Shown: piece by piece, positions 45,419 through 54,966 of the stretch
How positions within the stretch are numbered: the stretch's first letter is position 1
Layout: the number at the start of each line of letters is the position of its first letter
Assembly (NCBI RefSeq): GCF_025642155.1
Contig: NZ_CP106798.1
Span: 6,820,001-6,884,000, forward strand
Length of the DNA stretch: 64,000 bases
Source: Streptomyces sp. HUAS 15-9
Lineage (GTDB): Bacteria > Actinomycetota > Actinomycetes > Streptomycetales > Streptomycetaceae
Reading direction: 5' to 3'
Position numbers and translations under genes: made by a program
The notes under the pieces: model-generated
The model's database searches: none
Told to the model about the DNA's origin: nothing
What the model saw: the letters and a program-made list of their open reading frames with translations, nothing else

Positions 45419-45820
45419 GTGCGCGAGGATGACCGCGTGGACACCGAGACACTCATCGACACATGGCGCCGTCTGCTCGCCGGATCCGGAAAATCGTGGG
45501 TGCTCTTCGAGCACGGCACCTGCGTGGTGCTGGAGGATCCCGAGGGGCAACTCGACGAGCGGGCCACCGAAATCCTGCGGGAGTTCGGCCCCGTGCACGT
45601 GGCCGGGCCCGCGGGCGACTTCCGCGTACTCGAGCTCAAGAACGACGAGGGCTGGCTGGTGACGGGTCATCACCCGGACGTGGTCACCTTCGTCGGGCTC
45701 GACGAGCCCTCCGACCCCTCGCACCTGGCCGTCGGGATCCACGGCCGGTCCAAGCGCGACCAGGACGGCAGGGAACTGCACGTCGTCCATGTCGAGAACG
45801 CCCGTCCCCCCGCCTCCTGA
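45419..45820 (+). CDS. Hypothetical protein coupled to the propeller gene
   Basis: 133-residue acidic protein I do not recognise. It starts MREDDRVDTETLIDTWRRLL and has an alpha/beta pattern (SWVLFEHGTCVVLEDPEG, DFRVLELKNDEGWLVTGHHP, VVTFVGLDEP). GTG 45419 follows the upstream stop directly and has GGGAGGT 4 bp before it; GTG 45437 (start MDTETLID) is a reasonable alternative. No membrane segment. A clear terminator follows the stop. Confidence 0.65.
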   Translation: MREDDRVDTETLIDTWRRLLAGSGKSWVLFEHGTCVVLEDPEGQLDERATEILREFGPVHVAGPAGDFRVLELKNDEGWLVTGHHPDVVTFVGLDEPSDPSHLAVGIHGRSKRDQDGRELHVVHVENARPPAS

Positions 45821-45826
45821 GACGCC

Positions 45827-45861
45827 GATGCCCGGCACACCACTGGGGTGCGCCGGGCATC
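45827..45861. terminator. Bidirectional terminator between 45820 and fadB
   Basis: GATGCCCGGC (45827-45836) pairs with GCCGGGCATC (45852-45861), extended by ACACC/GGTGC-like inner pairs, between two convergent genes. Confidence 0.85.
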
Positions 45862-45887
45862 GTCCGTACGGAACGCCGCGGAACCGG

Positions 45888-48017
45888 TTACGCCGGGACG
45901 CTCGCCACGCCCGGAGCCAGGAACTTCTTGCCGTTCACCCGCTCCGAGACGCCCTCACGGTCCAGGTACGGCGTGATGCCGCCCAGGTGGAAGGGCCAGC
46001 CGGCGCCGGTGATCAGGCACAGGTCGATGTCCTGGGCCTCGGCCACGACACCCTCGTCGAGCATCAGACCGATCTCCTGGGCCACCGCGTCGAGGACGCG
46101 GTCCCGGACCTGCTCCTCGGTCAGGACGACATCGCCCTGCTTGAGCAGCGCCGCGACCTCGGGGTCCAGCTCCGGCTTGCCGCTGTCGTAGACGTAGAAG
46201 CCGCGCTTGCCCGCCTTGACGACGGCCGCGAGGTTCGGGGAGACCTTGAAGCGGTCCGGGAAGGCCCGGTTGAGGGTCTCCGAGACGTGCAGACCGATCG
46301 CGGGGCCGACCAGCTCCAGCAGCACCAGCGGGGACATCGGCAGGCCGAGCGGCTCGATGGCCTTCTCGGCGACCTCGACCGGGGTGCCCTCGTCGATGAC
46401 GTTCTGGATCTCACCCATGAAGCGGGTCAGGATGCGGTTCACCACGAACGCCGGGGCGTCCTTGGTGAGGACCGCGGTCTTCTTCAGCTTCTTGGCGACC
46501 GCGAAGGCGGTGGCCAGCGAGGCGTCGTCGGTCTTCTCGCCCCGGACGATCTCCAGGAGCGGGAGGACGGCGACCGGGTTGAAGAAGTGGAAGCCCACGA
46601 CCCGCTCGGGGTTCTTGAGCTTCGACGCCATCTCCGTCACCGACAGGGAGGAGGTGTTGGTCGCGAGGATCGCGTGCGCCGGGGCGACCGCCTCGACCTC
46701 CGCGAACACCGTCTGCTTGACGCCGATCTCCTCGAAGACGGCCTCGATGATGAAGTCGGCGTCCGCGAAGCCCTCGGCCTTGTCCAGGACACCGGTCACC
46801 AGCGCCTTGAGGCGGTTGGCCTTGTCCTGGTTGATACGGCCCTTGCCGAGCAGCTTCTCGATCTCGGCGTGGACATAGCCCACACCCTTGTCGACGCGCT
46901 CCTGGTCGATGTCCGTGAGGACGACCGGGACCTCCAGGCGGCGCAGGAAGAGCAGCGCGAGCTGGCTGGCCATCAGGCCCGCGCCGACCACGCCGACCTT
47001 GGTGACCGGGCGCGCCAGGTTCTTGTCCGGGGCACCGGCCGGGCGCTTGCCGCGCTTCTGCACCAGGTTGAACGCGTAGATGCCGGAGCGCAGTTCGCCG
47101 CCCATGATCAGGTCGGCGAGCGCCTTGTCCTCGGCGTCGTAACCCTGCTGCAGGTCGCCGTTCTTGGCGGCCGCGATGATGTCGAGGGCACGGTAGGCGG
47201 CCGGGGCCGCGCCGTGCACCTTGGAGTCCGCGATGAAGCGGCCCTTGGCGACGGCCTGGTCCCAGCCCTCGCCGCGGTCGATCACCGGGCGCTCGACCTC
47301 GATGTCGCCCTTGAGGACGTTCGCGGTCCAGATCAGCGACTGCTCCAGGAAGTCGGCGCCCTCGAAGATGGCGTCGGCGATGCCCAGGTCGAAGACCTGC
47401 TGGCCCTTGAGCTGCTTGTTCTGGTTGAGGCTGTTCTCGATGATCACCGAGACGGCCTTGTCGGCGCCGATCAGGTTCGGCAGGATCGTGCAGCCGCCCC
47501 AGCCCGGGACCAGACCCAGGAAGACCTCGGGGAGCGAGAACGCCGGGATCGCCTTGGAGACGGTCCGGTAGGCGCAGTGCAGACCGACCTCGACGCCACC
47601 GCCCATGGCGGCACCGTTGTAGTACGCGAAGGTCGGGACCGCGATGCCCGCGAGACGCTTGAAGACCTCGTGGCCGCCCTTGCCGATGGCCAGCGCGTCC
47701 TCGTGCTTCTTCAGCAGCTCGACGCCCTTGAGGTCGGCGCCGACCGCGAAGATGAACGGCTTGCCGGTGATGCCGACACCGACGATGTCGCCGGCCGCGG
47801 CCTCCGCCTCGACCTGGTCGATGGCAGTGTTGAGGTTCGCCAGCGACGCCGGACCGAAGGTGGTCGGCTTGGTGTGGTCGAAGCCGTTGTCGAGCGTGAT
47901 GAGCGCGAAGCGCCCGGCGCCGAACGGCAGGTCGAGGTGGCGTACGTGCGCGGACGTCACGACCTCGTCGGGGAACAGCTCGGCCGCACCCTTCAGAAGC
48001 TCAGCGGTGGTGCTCAC
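45888..48017 (-). CDS. fadB: Fatty-acid oxidation complex alpha subunit: enoyl-CoA hydratase / 3-hydroxyacyl-CoA dehydrogenase
   Basis: 709-residue bifunctional enzyme of beta-oxidation. Residues 1 to about 310 are a crotonase domain (FAVGADLKGVELL, YYNGAAMGGGVEVGLHC, SLPEVFLGLVPGWGG). After a linker comes the NAD-binding 3-hydroxyacyl-CoA dehydrogenase (VGVVGAGLMASQLALLFL near 340, ATNTSSLSVTEMA, and VGFHFFNPVAVLPLLEIV with the catalytic His) and its C-terminal domain. GTG 48017 starts MSTTAELLKG and overlaps the fadA stop by 4 bp (GTGA), so the subunits are coupled. Transcription comes from upstream of fadA. In Streptomyces this pair is the main beta-oxidation complex. Confidence 0.95.
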   Translation of the reverse strand: MSTTAELLKGAAELFPDEVVTSAHVRHLDLPFGAGRFALITLDNGFDHTKPTTFGPASLANLNTAIDQVEAEAAAGDIVGVGITGKPFIFAVGADLKGVELLKKHEDALAIGKGGHEVFKRLAGIAVPTFAYYNGAAMGGGVEVGLHCAYRTVSKAIPAFSLPEVFLGLVPGWGGCTILPNLIGADKAVSVIIENSLNQNKQLKGQQVFDLGIADAIFEGADFLEQSLIWTANVLKGDIEVERPVIDRGEGWDQAVAKGRFIADSKVHGAAPAAYRALDIIAAAKNGDLQQGYDAEDKALADLIMGGELRSGIYAFNLVQKRGKRPAGAPDKNLARPVTKVGVVGAGLMASQLALLFLRRLEVPVVLTDIDQERVDKGVGYVHAEIEKLLGKGRINQDKANRLKALVTGVLDKAEGFADADFIIEAVFEEIGVKQTVFAEVEAVAPAHAILATNTSSLSVTEMASKLKNPERVVGFHFFNPVAVLPLLEIVRGEKTDDASLATAFAVAKKLKKTAVLTKDAPAFVVNRILTRFMGEIQNVIDEGTPVEVAEKAIEPLGLPMSPLVLLELVGPAIGLHVSETLNRAFPDRFKVSPNLAAVVKAGKRGFYVYDSGKPELDPEVAALLKQGDVVLTEEQVRDRVLDAVAQEIGLMLDEGVVAEAQDIDLCLITGAGWPFHLGGITPYLDREGVSERVNGKKFLAPGVASVPA

Positions 48018-49231
48018 TTGTCCCCCTCGAAGTGCGGGTTCTCCCAGATGACCGTCGCGCCCATGCCGAAGCCGACGCACATGGTGTTCAGGCCGTAGCG
48101 GACGTGCGGCTGCTCCTCGAACTGGCGGGCCAGCTGCGTCATCAGACGGACACCGGAGGAGGCCAGCGGGTGGCCGTAGGCGATGGCGCCGCCGTACTGG
48201 TTGACGCGCGCGTCGTCGTCGGCGATGCCGTAGTGCTCCAGGAAGGCCAGGACCTGGACGGCGAAGGCCTCGTTGATCTCGAAGAGACCGATGTCGGAGA
48301 TGGACAGCCCCGCCTGGGCGAGGGCCTTCTCCGTGGCCGGGATCGGGCCGTAGCCCATGACCTCGGGCTCCACGCCGGCGAAGGCGTAGGAGACCAGGCG
48401 CATCTTGACCGGCAGGTTGTTCTCGCGGGCGAAGTCCTCGCTCGCGATGATCGAGGCGGTGGCGCCGTCGTTCAGACCGGCCGCGTTACCGGCGGTGACC
48501 CGGCCGTGGACGCGGAACGGGGTCTTGAGGCCCTGCAGGTTCTCCAGTGTCGTACCCGGGCGCATCGGCTCGTCGGCCGTGACCAGGCCCCAACCGGTCT
48601 CGCCGGCCTCGGGGTTGGTGCGGCGCACCGAGATCGGCACAAGGTCCTGCTGGATCTTGCCGTCGGCGTACGCCTTGGCGGCCTTCTCCTGCGAGCGCAC
48701 GGCGTACTCGTCGGCGCGCTGCTTGGTGATGGTCGGGTAGCGGTCGTGCAGGTTCTCGGCGGTCATGCCCATGAACAGGGCGGACTCGTCGACCAGCTTC
48801 TCGCTGACGAAGCGCGGGTTCGGGTCCACGCCCTCGCCCATCGGGTGGCGGCCCATGTGCTCGACGCCACCGGCGATGACGGCGTCGTAGGCGCCGAACG
48901 CGATCGAACCGGCGGTGGTCGTCACGGCGGTCAGGGCGCCGGCGCACATACGGTCGATCGAGTAGCCCGGGACGGACTGGGGGAGACCGGCGAGGATGCC
49001 GGCCGTGCGGCCGAGGGTCAGGCCCTGGTCACCGATCTGCGTGGTCGCGGCGATGGCGACCTCGTCGATCTTCTTCGGGTCGAGGCCGGGGTTGCGGCGC
49101 AGCAGCTCCCGGATCGCCTTCACGACGAGGTCGTCGGCGCGGGTCTCGTGGTAGATGCCCTTCGGGCCCGCCTTGCCGAACGGGGTGCGGACGCCGTCGA
49201 CGAAGACGACATCCCTGACGGTACGAGGCAC
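48014..49231 (-). CDS. fadA: Acetyl-CoA C-acyltransferase (thiolase), beta-oxidation complex beta subunit
   Basis: 405-residue thiolase cleaving 3-ketoacyl-CoA. The nucleophilic Cys lies in SIDRMCAGALTAV, the His in YGHPLASSGVRL, and the second Cys in NTMCVGFGMGA; NEAFAVQ is also kept. GTG 49231 starts MPRTVRDVVFVDGVRTPFGK after GGAGAG; the open frame extends to 49303 but only through the promoter. A perfect palindrome at 49281-49296 lies 50 bp upstream. Confidence 0.95.
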   Translation of the reverse strand: MPRTVRDVVFVDGVRTPFGKAGPKGIYHETRADDLVVKAIRELLRRNPGLDPKKIDEVAIAATTQIGDQGLTLGRTAGILAGLPQSVPGYSIDRMCAGALTAVTTTAGSIAFGAYDAVIAGGVEHMGRHPMGEGVDPNPRFVSEKLVDESALFMGMTAENLHDRYPTITKQRADEYAVRSQEKAAKAYADGKIQQDLVPISVRRTNPEAGETGWGLVTADEPMRPGTTLENLQGLKTPFRVHGRVTAGNAAGLNDGATASIIASEDFARENNLPVKMRLVSYAFAGVEPEVMGYGPIPATEKALAQAGLSISDIGLFEINEAFAVQVLAFLEHYGIADDDARVNQYGGAIAYGHPLASSGVRLMTQLARQFEEQPHVRYGLNTMCVGFGMGATVIWENPHFEGDK

Positions 49232-49280
49232 GATGGCTCTCCTCCAGGGTGCGGGATGGCACTGCTGCGACGCGCAAGAG

Positions 49281-49296
49281 CTGAGCGCGCGCTCAG
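49281..49296. promoter_or_regulatory. 16-bp palindrome CTGAGCGCGCGCTCAG, fadAB operator candidate
   Basis: Perfect inverted repeat 50 bp upstream of fadA and close to a TAGCAT -10-like element (minus strand). Position suits a TetR-type repressor of beta-oxidation; the protein is unknown. The rest of the 292-bp gap to RNase D shows no gene. Confidence 0.55.
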
Positions 49297-49523
49297 GGCC
49301 CATGCTACTTGTGGGTAACGTAGCTGCACACCCCTGACGCGGGGAGCGGCGAACGTCACATCGGCGAGGATGCGACCATCAGGAGGACGCGACCGTCACC
49401 AGGAAGCGCGTGGGCAGAGCCGCCTTCGACGAGGCGGCCCTGCCCGCGCGCTTCCTCGTGCGGGGCGTCCAGGATCTTGGCGTGATCTCGATGCCGGCGG
49501 TGCGTCACGAACCGCTGCGGCGG

Positions 49524-50813
49524 CTACGCGTCCTTCACCGACAGTGCGTCGACGAGCGCCGGCGTCACCTGCGCCACCTGCCACGGCCGCGCACCGTACC
49601 CGGACAGCGCACCGCTCACGGTGTCGATGTCCACAGACTTCGGCGGCTCCCAGCAGAGCCGCCGCACGGTGTCCGGGGCGATGAGATTCTCCTGGGGCAT
49701 GGTGAGCCGCTCGGCCAGCGCCGACACCGCGGCGCGCGCGGCGGAGAGCCGAGCCGCGGCGGCCGGGTCCTTGTCGGCCCAGGCCCGGGGCGGCGGCGGT
49801 CCGGCGACGGGCTGCCCCGGCTGCGGCAGCTGCGCCTCCGTGAGGGCCTTGGCCCGGTCCACCGCGGCCTGCCACTGCTCGAGCTGGCGCCGGCCCATCC
49901 GGTGCCCGAACCCGTTCAGCCCGGAGAGCGCGTGCACATTGACCGGAAGGGAGAGCGCCGCCTCGACGATCGCGGCGTCACTGAGCACCTTCCCGGGCGA
50001 GACGTCCCGCCGCTGGGCGATGCGGTCCCGTGTCTCCCACAGCTCCCGCACCACGGCGAGCTGCCGCCGGCGCCGCACCTTGTGCATCCCGGACGTACGA
50101 CGCCAGGGATCCTTGCGCGGCTCGGCGGGCGGGGCGCTCGCGATCGCGTCGAACTCCTGGCGGGCCCACTCCAGCTTGCCCTGCCGGTCCAGCTCCTTCT
50201 CCAGGGAGTTGCGCAGATCGACGAGCAGCTCGACGTCCAGGGCCGCGTACCGCAGCCATGGCTCGGGCAGCGGCCGGGTCGACCAGTCGACGGCGGAGTG
50301 CCCCTTCTCGAGTACGAATCCGAGCACGCCCTCGACCATCGCGCCCAGGCCGACCCGGGGGAACCCGGCGAGCCGGCCGGCCAGCTCGGTGTCGAACAGG
50401 CGGCTGGGCACCATGCCTATCTCGCGCAGGCAGGGCAGGTCCTGGGTGGCGGCGTGCAGCACCCACTCCACACCGGACAGGACCTCGCCGAGACCCGACA
50501 GGTCGGGACAGGCGACTGGATCGATCAGCGCGGTGCCGGCCCCCTCGCGGCGTAGCTGCACCAGATAGGCGCGCTGGCCGTAGCGGTAGCCGGAGGCGCG
50601 CTCGGCGTCCACGGCCACGGGGCCGGAGCCGGCGGCGAAGGCGGCGATCACCTCGGCCAGCGAAGCCTCGTCGGCGATCACCGGCGGAATGCCCTCACGC
50701 GGTTCGAGCAAAGGGATCGGCGCCCCCGCCGCTGACGATCCGCCGTCGTCCGGAGGGGTCCCTCCGGTGGTGCGCAGTGGCATGTCGGCTGCGGTGTCTT
50801 GGGCGTCGGTCAC
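49524..50813 (-). CDS. rnd: Ribonuclease D (DEDD 3'-5' exonuclease with HRDC domain)
   Basis: 429-residue nuclease. The DEDD exonuclease domain (about 45-215) has VAVDAERASGYRYGQRAYL (Asp, Glu), VLHAATQDLPCLRE (Asp) and LRYAALDVELLVDLR (Tyr, Asp). An HRDC domain follows (about 235-320; RQLAVVRELWETRDRIAQRR). It trims 3' ends of tRNA precursors and other RNAs in the cytoplasm. The N-terminal 40 residues are a low-complexity tail. GTG at 50811-50813. It lies upstream of fadA in the same direction but 292 bp away, so is probably a separate unit. Confidence 0.92.
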   Translation of the reverse strand: MTDAQDTAADMPLRTTGGTPPDDGGSSAAGAPIPLLEPREGIPPVIADEASLAEVIAAFAAGSGPVAVDAERASGYRYGQRAYLVQLRREGAGTALIDPVACPDLSGLGEVLSGVEWVLHAATQDLPCLREIGMVPSRLFDTELAGRLAGFPRVGLGAMVEGVLGFVLEKGHSAVDWSTRPLPEPWLRYAALDVELLVDLRNSLEKELDRQGKLEWARQEFDAIASAPPAEPRKDPWRRTSGMHKVRRRRQLAVVRELWETRDRIAQRRDVSPGKVLSDAAIVEAALSLPVNVHALSGLNGFGHRMGRRQLEQWQAAVDRAKALTEAQLPQPGQPVAGPPPPRAWADKDPAAAARLSAARAAVSALAERLTMPQENLIAPDTVRRLCWEPPKSVDIDTVSGALSGYGARPWQVAQVTPALVDALSVKDA

Positions 50814-50840
50814 CTGTCAAGGGTATCTGTGTGTGGACAG

Positions 50841-50872
50841 CGCCCGTCGACGGAACGTTCCGTCGACGGGCG
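50841..50872. terminator. 32-bp perfect palindrome between RNase D and the LuxR-type regulator
   Basis: CGCCCGTCGACGGAACGTTC followed by its exact complement half to 50872. It lies downstream of the regulator (minus strand) and just upstream of rnd, so it probably ends the regulator transcript. Confidence 0.75.
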
Positions 50873-50909
50873 TCAGGGGGTCGTAAACCAGTCAGGTCGG
50901 TGAAACATC

Positions 50910-50929
50910 TCGTTCACGTGAGTGAACGA
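50910..50929. repeat. Inverted repeat TCGTTCAC-GTGA-GTGAACGA
   Basis: Eight-base perfect arms around GTGA, in the 171-bp gap between the regulator stop and rnd. It may be a second terminator hairpin or an operator. Confidence 0.5.
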
Positions 50930-50984
50930 ACACGGTAGGTGGGTACGGGGCCTCCGGCGGGCTCGGCGTGCGGTTTCGGCCGGT

Positions 50985-51647
50985 TCAGTGGATGATCCCG
51001 GTGCGCAGGGCCACCGCGACCATTCCGGCCCGGTCGCCGGTGCCGAGCTTGCGGGCGATGCGGGCGAGGTGGCTCTTGACGGTCAGTGCGGACAGGCCCA
51101 TCGAGACACCGATCGCCTTGTTCGACTGGCCCTCCGCCACCAGCCGCAGCACCTCGACCTCGCGGCCGGACAGCTCGCGGTAACCACCCGGGTGGCTCGG
51201 GGAACCCGGGGGGCGGCGGTGCATACGGGCGGCGGTGGCGCCGATGGGGGAGGTGCCCGGTCTGGTGGGAAGCCCGATGTTGGTCCGGGTCCCGGTGACG
51301 ACATAGCCCTTGACCCCGCCGGCCAGGGCGTTGCGCACGGCGCCGATGTCGTCGGCGGCGGACAGTGCCAGCCCGTTCGGCCAGCCTGCTGCACGGGTCT
51401 CGGAGAGGAGGGTCAGGCCGGAACCATCGGGAAGGTGGACGTCGGCGACACAGATGTCGCGGGGGTTGCCGATGCGGGGACGAGCCTCCGCGATGGACGA
51501 GGCCTCGATGACATCACGCACACCGAGCGCCCACAGATGACGGGTGACGGTGGAGCGGACGCGCGGGTCGGCCACGACCACCATGGCGGTCGGCTTGTTC
51601 GGGCGGTAGGCGACCAGGCTTGCGGGCTGCTCAAGAAGAACGGACAC
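50985..51647 (-). CDS. LuxR/NarL-family response regulator
   Basis: 220-residue regulator. The receiver-like domain (about 20-130) keeps the phosphorylatable Asp in CVADVHLPDGSG and the Lys of GVKGYV, but the usual acidic pair is reduced to VVADPRVR, so phosphorylation may be absent or altered. The C-terminal LuxR HTH (LSGREVEVLRLVAEGQSNKAIGVSMGLSALTVKSHLARIARKL) is complete. GTG 51647 starts MSVLLEQPASLVAYRPNKPT after AGGAGG; longer starts upstream lack a ribosome site. No histidine kinase gene is adjacent, so it is an orphan; targets are unknown. Confidence 0.88.
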   Translation of the reverse strand: MSVLLEQPASLVAYRPNKPTAMVVVADPRVRSTVTRHLWALGVRDVIEASSIAEARPRIGNPRDICVADVHLPDGSGLTLLSETRAAGWPNGLALSAADDIGAVRNALAGGVKGYVVTGTRTNIGLPTRPGTSPIGATAARMHRRPPGSPSHPGGYRELSGREVEVLRLVAEGQSNKAIGVSMGLSALTVKSHLARIARKLGTGDRAGMVAVALRTGIIH

Positions 51648-51912
51648 CAGGCCTCCTGGAGTGCGGGACGGGGCCGGCTCTGGGGATGAAGCCGGGACGA
51701 ACCGTGCTTTCAAGGTCACAGCTGTCTTCGGCATCAAACCCGTCCGCCTTTAGAGAATGATCACGATCTAGTGAGTAACAATCCGTGCAATTCGGACACG
51801 CGATCGATCACCCGAAGATCGAGTCGGCTCGAGTCGTGGCGATTACGGGACTGAATGTGGCCGTATCGACAAAGAGATGGTCAACGAGATGATGATCAAC
51901 GAAAGTCGGCGG

Positions 51913-52593
51913 TCAACGGGACTGCGGTCCCCGGCGGCGCTGCGGCAGGGTCACCACCGAGGCGTCGCCCGGGGCGGCCGGCGGCAGACCCGCGACCTGG
52001 GCCAGCAGATCGCACCAGGAGGCCAGATGCGCCGCGCTGTCCGGGACCCCGCCCAGTCCCTCACGGGGTGTCCAGGAGGCACGGATCTCGATCTGGGAGG
52101 CGGCCGGGCGCTCGGACAGCCCGCCGAAGTAGTGCGAGCTCGCGCGCGTGACCGTGCCGCTCGGCTCGCCGTACGACAGCCCGCGCGCCTGGAGCGCCCC
52201 GGTCAGCCACGACCAGCACACCTCGGGCAGCAGCGGGTCCGCCGCCATCTCCGGCTCCAGCTCGGCGCGCACCAGCGTCACCAGCCGGAAGGTGCCGTGC
52301 CAGGCCTCGTGCCCGTCCGGGTCGTGCAGCATGACCAGTCGGCCGTCGGCGAGTTCCTGGTCGCCGTCCACCACCGCCGCCTCCAGGGCGTACGCGAACG
52401 GGGCGAGCCGCTGCGGAGCCGGTGTCGGCTCCACTTCGACCTGCGGCCGCAGCCGCGCGCTCCTGATCGCCTCGACCGCGGCCCGGAAGGCCGGCGGAGC
52501 CGCCTTGTCCTTGTGCCGCTCCGCCTCCCCCGTCTCCTTCGCGTCGTCCATTTCGCCAGCGCCGTCCGACAGTCGTCCCTGAGCCGCAGCCAT
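51913..52593 (-). CDS. DUF3000 family protein
   Basis: 226-residue actinobacterial protein of unknown function. The DUF3000 core is clear: [54 protein letters not shown], and [20 protein letters not shown]. The first 35 residues are a charged tail. ATG at 52591-52593. It diverges from hemE across 96 bp, an arrangement conserved in Streptomyces, but no direct link to heme is known. No membrane or signal segment is seen. Confidence 0.85.
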   Translation of the reverse strand: MAAAQGRLSDGAGEMDDAKETGEAERHKDKAAPPAFRAAVEAIRSARLRPQVEVEPTPAPQRLAPFAYALEAAVVDGDQELADGRLVMLHDPDGHEAWHGTFRLVTLVRAELEPEMAADPLLPEVCWSWLTGALQARGLSYGEPSGTVTRASSHYFGGLSERPAASQIEIRASWTPREGLGGVPDSAAHLASWCDLLAQVAGLPPAAPGDASVVTLPQRRRGPQSR

Positions 52594-52689
52594 GCGGGGA
52601 AGATTAAGGGGAACGGGGCCTTCGCGCAGGGAGAGACACCCTCAAGGCCGCGGCCACGTCGGCTTCCGGGCCGTGCGAGACTTGCCGTC

Positions 52690-53757
52690 GTGAGTGCCAA
52701 CGCAAGCCCCACGGGCCAGCAGCCGACAGCGACGTACGACAGCGCCTTCCTCAGGGCGTGCAGGCGTGAACCCGTGCCGCACACCCCCGTGTGGTTCATG
52801 CGGCAGGCCGGGCGCTCGCTGCCGGAGTACCGCAAGGTGCGCGAGGGCATTCCGATGCTGGAGTCCTGCATGCGGCCCGAGCTGGTCACCGAGATCACGC
52901 TCCAGCCGGTGCGCCGGCACAACGTGGACGCCGCGATCTACTTCAGCGACATCGTCGTACCGCTCAAGGCCATCGGCATCGACCTCGACATCAAGCCCGG
53001 CGTCGGCCCGGTCGTCGAGCGCCCGATCCGCACCCGCGCCGACCTGGCCCAGCTGCGCGACCTCACCCCCGAGGACGTCTCCTACGTCACCGAGGCCATC
53101 GGGATGCTCACCCGCGAGCTGGGCTCCACCCCGCTGATCGGCTTCGCCGGTGCTCCTTTCACCCTCGCGAGCTACCTCGTCGAGGGCGGTCCGTCGCGCA
53201 CGTACGAGAACGCCAAGGCGATGATGTACGGCGACCCCGAACTGTGGGCCGACCTCCTCGACCGCCTCGCCGACATCACGGCCGCCTTCCTGAAGGTCCA
53301 GATCGAGGCGGGCGCGAGCGCGGTGCAGCTGTTCGACTCCTGGGCCGGAGCCCTGGCCCCCGCGGACTACCGCCGCTCGGTGCTGCCCGCCTCCGCCAAG
53401 GTCTTCCAGGCCGTCGCCGGGTACGGCGTCCCGCGCATCCACTTCGGTGTCGGCACCGGTGAGCTGCTGAAGCTCATGGGCGAGGCCGGCGCGGACGTCG
53501 TCGGCGTCGACTGGCGCGTCCCGCTGGACGAGGCCGCCCGTCGCGTCGGCCCCGGCAAGGCGCTCCAGGGCAACCTCGACCCCACCGTGCTGTTCGCCAC
53601 CAAGGAGGCCGTCGAGGCCAAGACGCGCGAGGTGCTCGAGACGGCCGCCGGTCTCGAGGGCCACGTCTTCAACCTCGGTCACGGTGTGATGCCCTCCACC
53701 GACCCGGACGCCCTGACCCGGCTCGTGGACTACGTCCACACGCGAACCGCCCACTGA
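52690..53757 (+). CDS. hemE: Uroporphyrinogen decarboxylase
   Basis: 355-residue heme-pathway enzyme that decarboxylates the four acetate side chains of uroporphyrinogen III to give coproporphyrinogen III. The signature [16 protein letters not shown] contains the substrate-binding Arg residues; [14 protein letters not shown] has the catalytic Asp; [17 protein letters not shown] and [13 protein letters not shown] are also typical. GTG 52690 starts [11 protein letters not shown]; the ribosome site is weak. Other heme genes hemY and hemQ lie 4-5 kb downstream. It converges on the rhomboid gene with 1 bp between stop codons. Confidence 0.97.
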   Translation: MSANASPTGQQPTATYDSAFLRACRREPVPHTPVWFMRQAGRSLPEYRKVREGIPMLESCMRPELVTEITLQPVRRHNVDAAIYFSDIVVPLKAIGIDLDIKPGVGPVVERPIRTRADLAQLRDLTPEDVSYVTEAIGMLTRELGSTPLIGFAGAPFTLASYLVEGGPSRTYENAKAMMYGDPELWADLLDRLADITAAFLKVQIEAGASAVQLFDSWAGALAPADYRRSVLPASAKVFQAVAGYGVPRIHFGVGTGELLKLMGEAGADVVGVDWRVPLDEAARRVGPGKALQGNLDPTVLFATKEAVEAKTREVLETAAGLEGHVFNLGHGVMPSTDPDALTRLVDYVHTRTAH

Positions 53758-53758
53758 C

Positions 53759-54583
53759 TCACCACGTGTGCCGGGGCCGGGCCCGCCTGCCGAACAGCAG
53801 GCTGCGCGGCTCCGGTGGCGGCGGGGTGCCCGGCTTGAGCGGCCAGGCGAGCAGCATCCCCGCCACGAAGCCGACCACATGCGCGGCGTAGGCCACCGTC
53901 CCGGCGCCGGAGACACCGTGTCCTGACGAGTACAGCGCCTGGAGCACGAACCAGAAGCCCAGCACCAGCCAGGCGGGCAGCCGCAGCGGCAGGAAGATCA
54001 GGAACGGGACCAGGACCCACACCCGTGCCCTGGGGTACAGCACCAGATAGGCGCCCAGCACCCCGGCGATCGCCCCGGACGCGCCGATCAGCGGGTCGCC
54101 CGAGGAGGCGTTGAGCAGCGCGAAGCCGTAGCCGGCGATGTAGCCGCAGACGACGTAGAAGAGGAAGTACCGGATGTGGCCCATCCGGTCCTCGACGTTG
54201 TTGCCGAAGATCAGCAGGAAGAGCATGTTGCCCAGCAGGTGCAGCCAGCTGCCGTGCAGGAACATCGCCGTGAACACCGACAGCGGCGGCGACTTGGCGT
54301 AGCGCGGCGGGGCCACGACACACCCGGCGCCGTGCGGGCCCGGCCTTACCTCGCCCGTCGGGACCATCCGGGGCAGCTGATGGTGGATCAGCTCTCGGGG
54401 TACGGCCGCGTACTGGTCCAGGAACGCCTGGAGGTGGCACAACTGGGCCAGGTCACTGCCGCCGGCCACGGAACCGGCTATCCCGGGCGTGGACACGAAG
54501 ACGAGGACGTTCGCGGCGATGAGCGCATACGTCACCCAAGGGGTGCGGCGTACCGGGTTCACGTCATGCACGGGGATGACCAC
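53759..54583 (-). CDS. Rhomboid family intramembrane serine protease
   Basis: 274-residue polytopic membrane protein. Rhomboid residues are present: HGSWLHLLGNMLFLLIFGNN on TM2 (His, Asn), IGASGAIAGVLGAYLV on TM4 with the catalytic Ser, and AYAAHVVGFVAGMLLAW on TM6 with the catalytic His. It should cut transmembrane substrates within the bilayer. A long loop (about 50-95) between TM1 and TM2 is typical. GTG at 54581-54583 (MVIPVHDVNPVRR) is chosen by conservation of this start; the frame is open to 54649. Substrates are unknown. Confidence 0.9.
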   Translation of the reverse strand: MVIPVHDVNPVRRTPWVTYALIAANVLVFVSTPGIAGSVAGGSDLAQLCHLQAFLDQYAAVPRELIHHQLPRMVPTGEVRPGPHGAGCVVAPPRYAKSPPLSVFTAMFLHGSWLHLLGNMLFLLIFGNNVEDRMGHIRYFLFYVVCGYIAGYGFALLNASSGDPLIGASGAIAGVLGAYLVLYPRARVWVLVPFLIFLPLRLPAWLVLGFWFVLQALYSSGHGVSGAGTVAYAAHVVGFVAGMLLAWPLKPGTPPPPEPRSLLFGRRARPRHTW

Positions 54584-54675
54584 ACAGAAGTAGTGCCCCC
54601 GATGCGGCCCGCGAATCGATGAACACGCCCGCCCGCGCACGCGTATCACTGGTCAACCGACGTGAGGATCAGGCG

Positions 54676-54966
54676 ATGAACGAGCGAGTTGCTCCTCCCA
54701 TGCAGGCTCTGCCCGACGGGGAGGCGGAGCTCTCCCTTGTCGTGAAGCTCCCCTGGGAGGATGTCGCCAGACTCGGCCAGGAGGCCGGGCGGCTGGCGGC
54801 GCAGATGCAGCGGCCGGTGACACTGGACGAGGCCGTCAGCAACCGCCTGCGGTCCACCCGCCCGTCCGCCGCGCACGCCAAACCGGCGGGCGAACAGCCC
54901 GCACCGGCGACCTCGACGACGAGCGCGGGCGTGACCGCGCTTCCGCGGATCAGCGGCTCGGCCTAG
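54676..54966 (+). CDS. Small hypothetical protein
   Basis: 96-residue protein starting MNERVAPPMQALPDGEAELS. A helical segment (LPWEDVARLGQEAGRLAAQM, then DEAVSNRLRST) is followed by a disordered Ala/Pro/Thr tail. No family is recognised. ATG 54676 follows GTGAGGATC; an upstream ATG at 54619 is in frame. Its TAG stop lies inside the CTAG at the left end of the MITE-like element, so the C-terminus borders mobile DNA but is not altered by it. Confidence 0.6.
   Translation: MNERVAPPMQALPDGEAELSLVVKLPWEDVARLGQEAGRLAAQMQRPVTLDEAVSNRLRSTRPSAAHAKPAGEQPAPATSTTSAGVTALPRISGSA

Noticed and set aside
49304..49523. Possible remnant gene between fadA and RNase D (open frame with GRAAFDEAALPARFLV)
   Set aside because: No family resemblance, no ribosome site, and the frame runs on antisense to RNase D; most likely non-coding.
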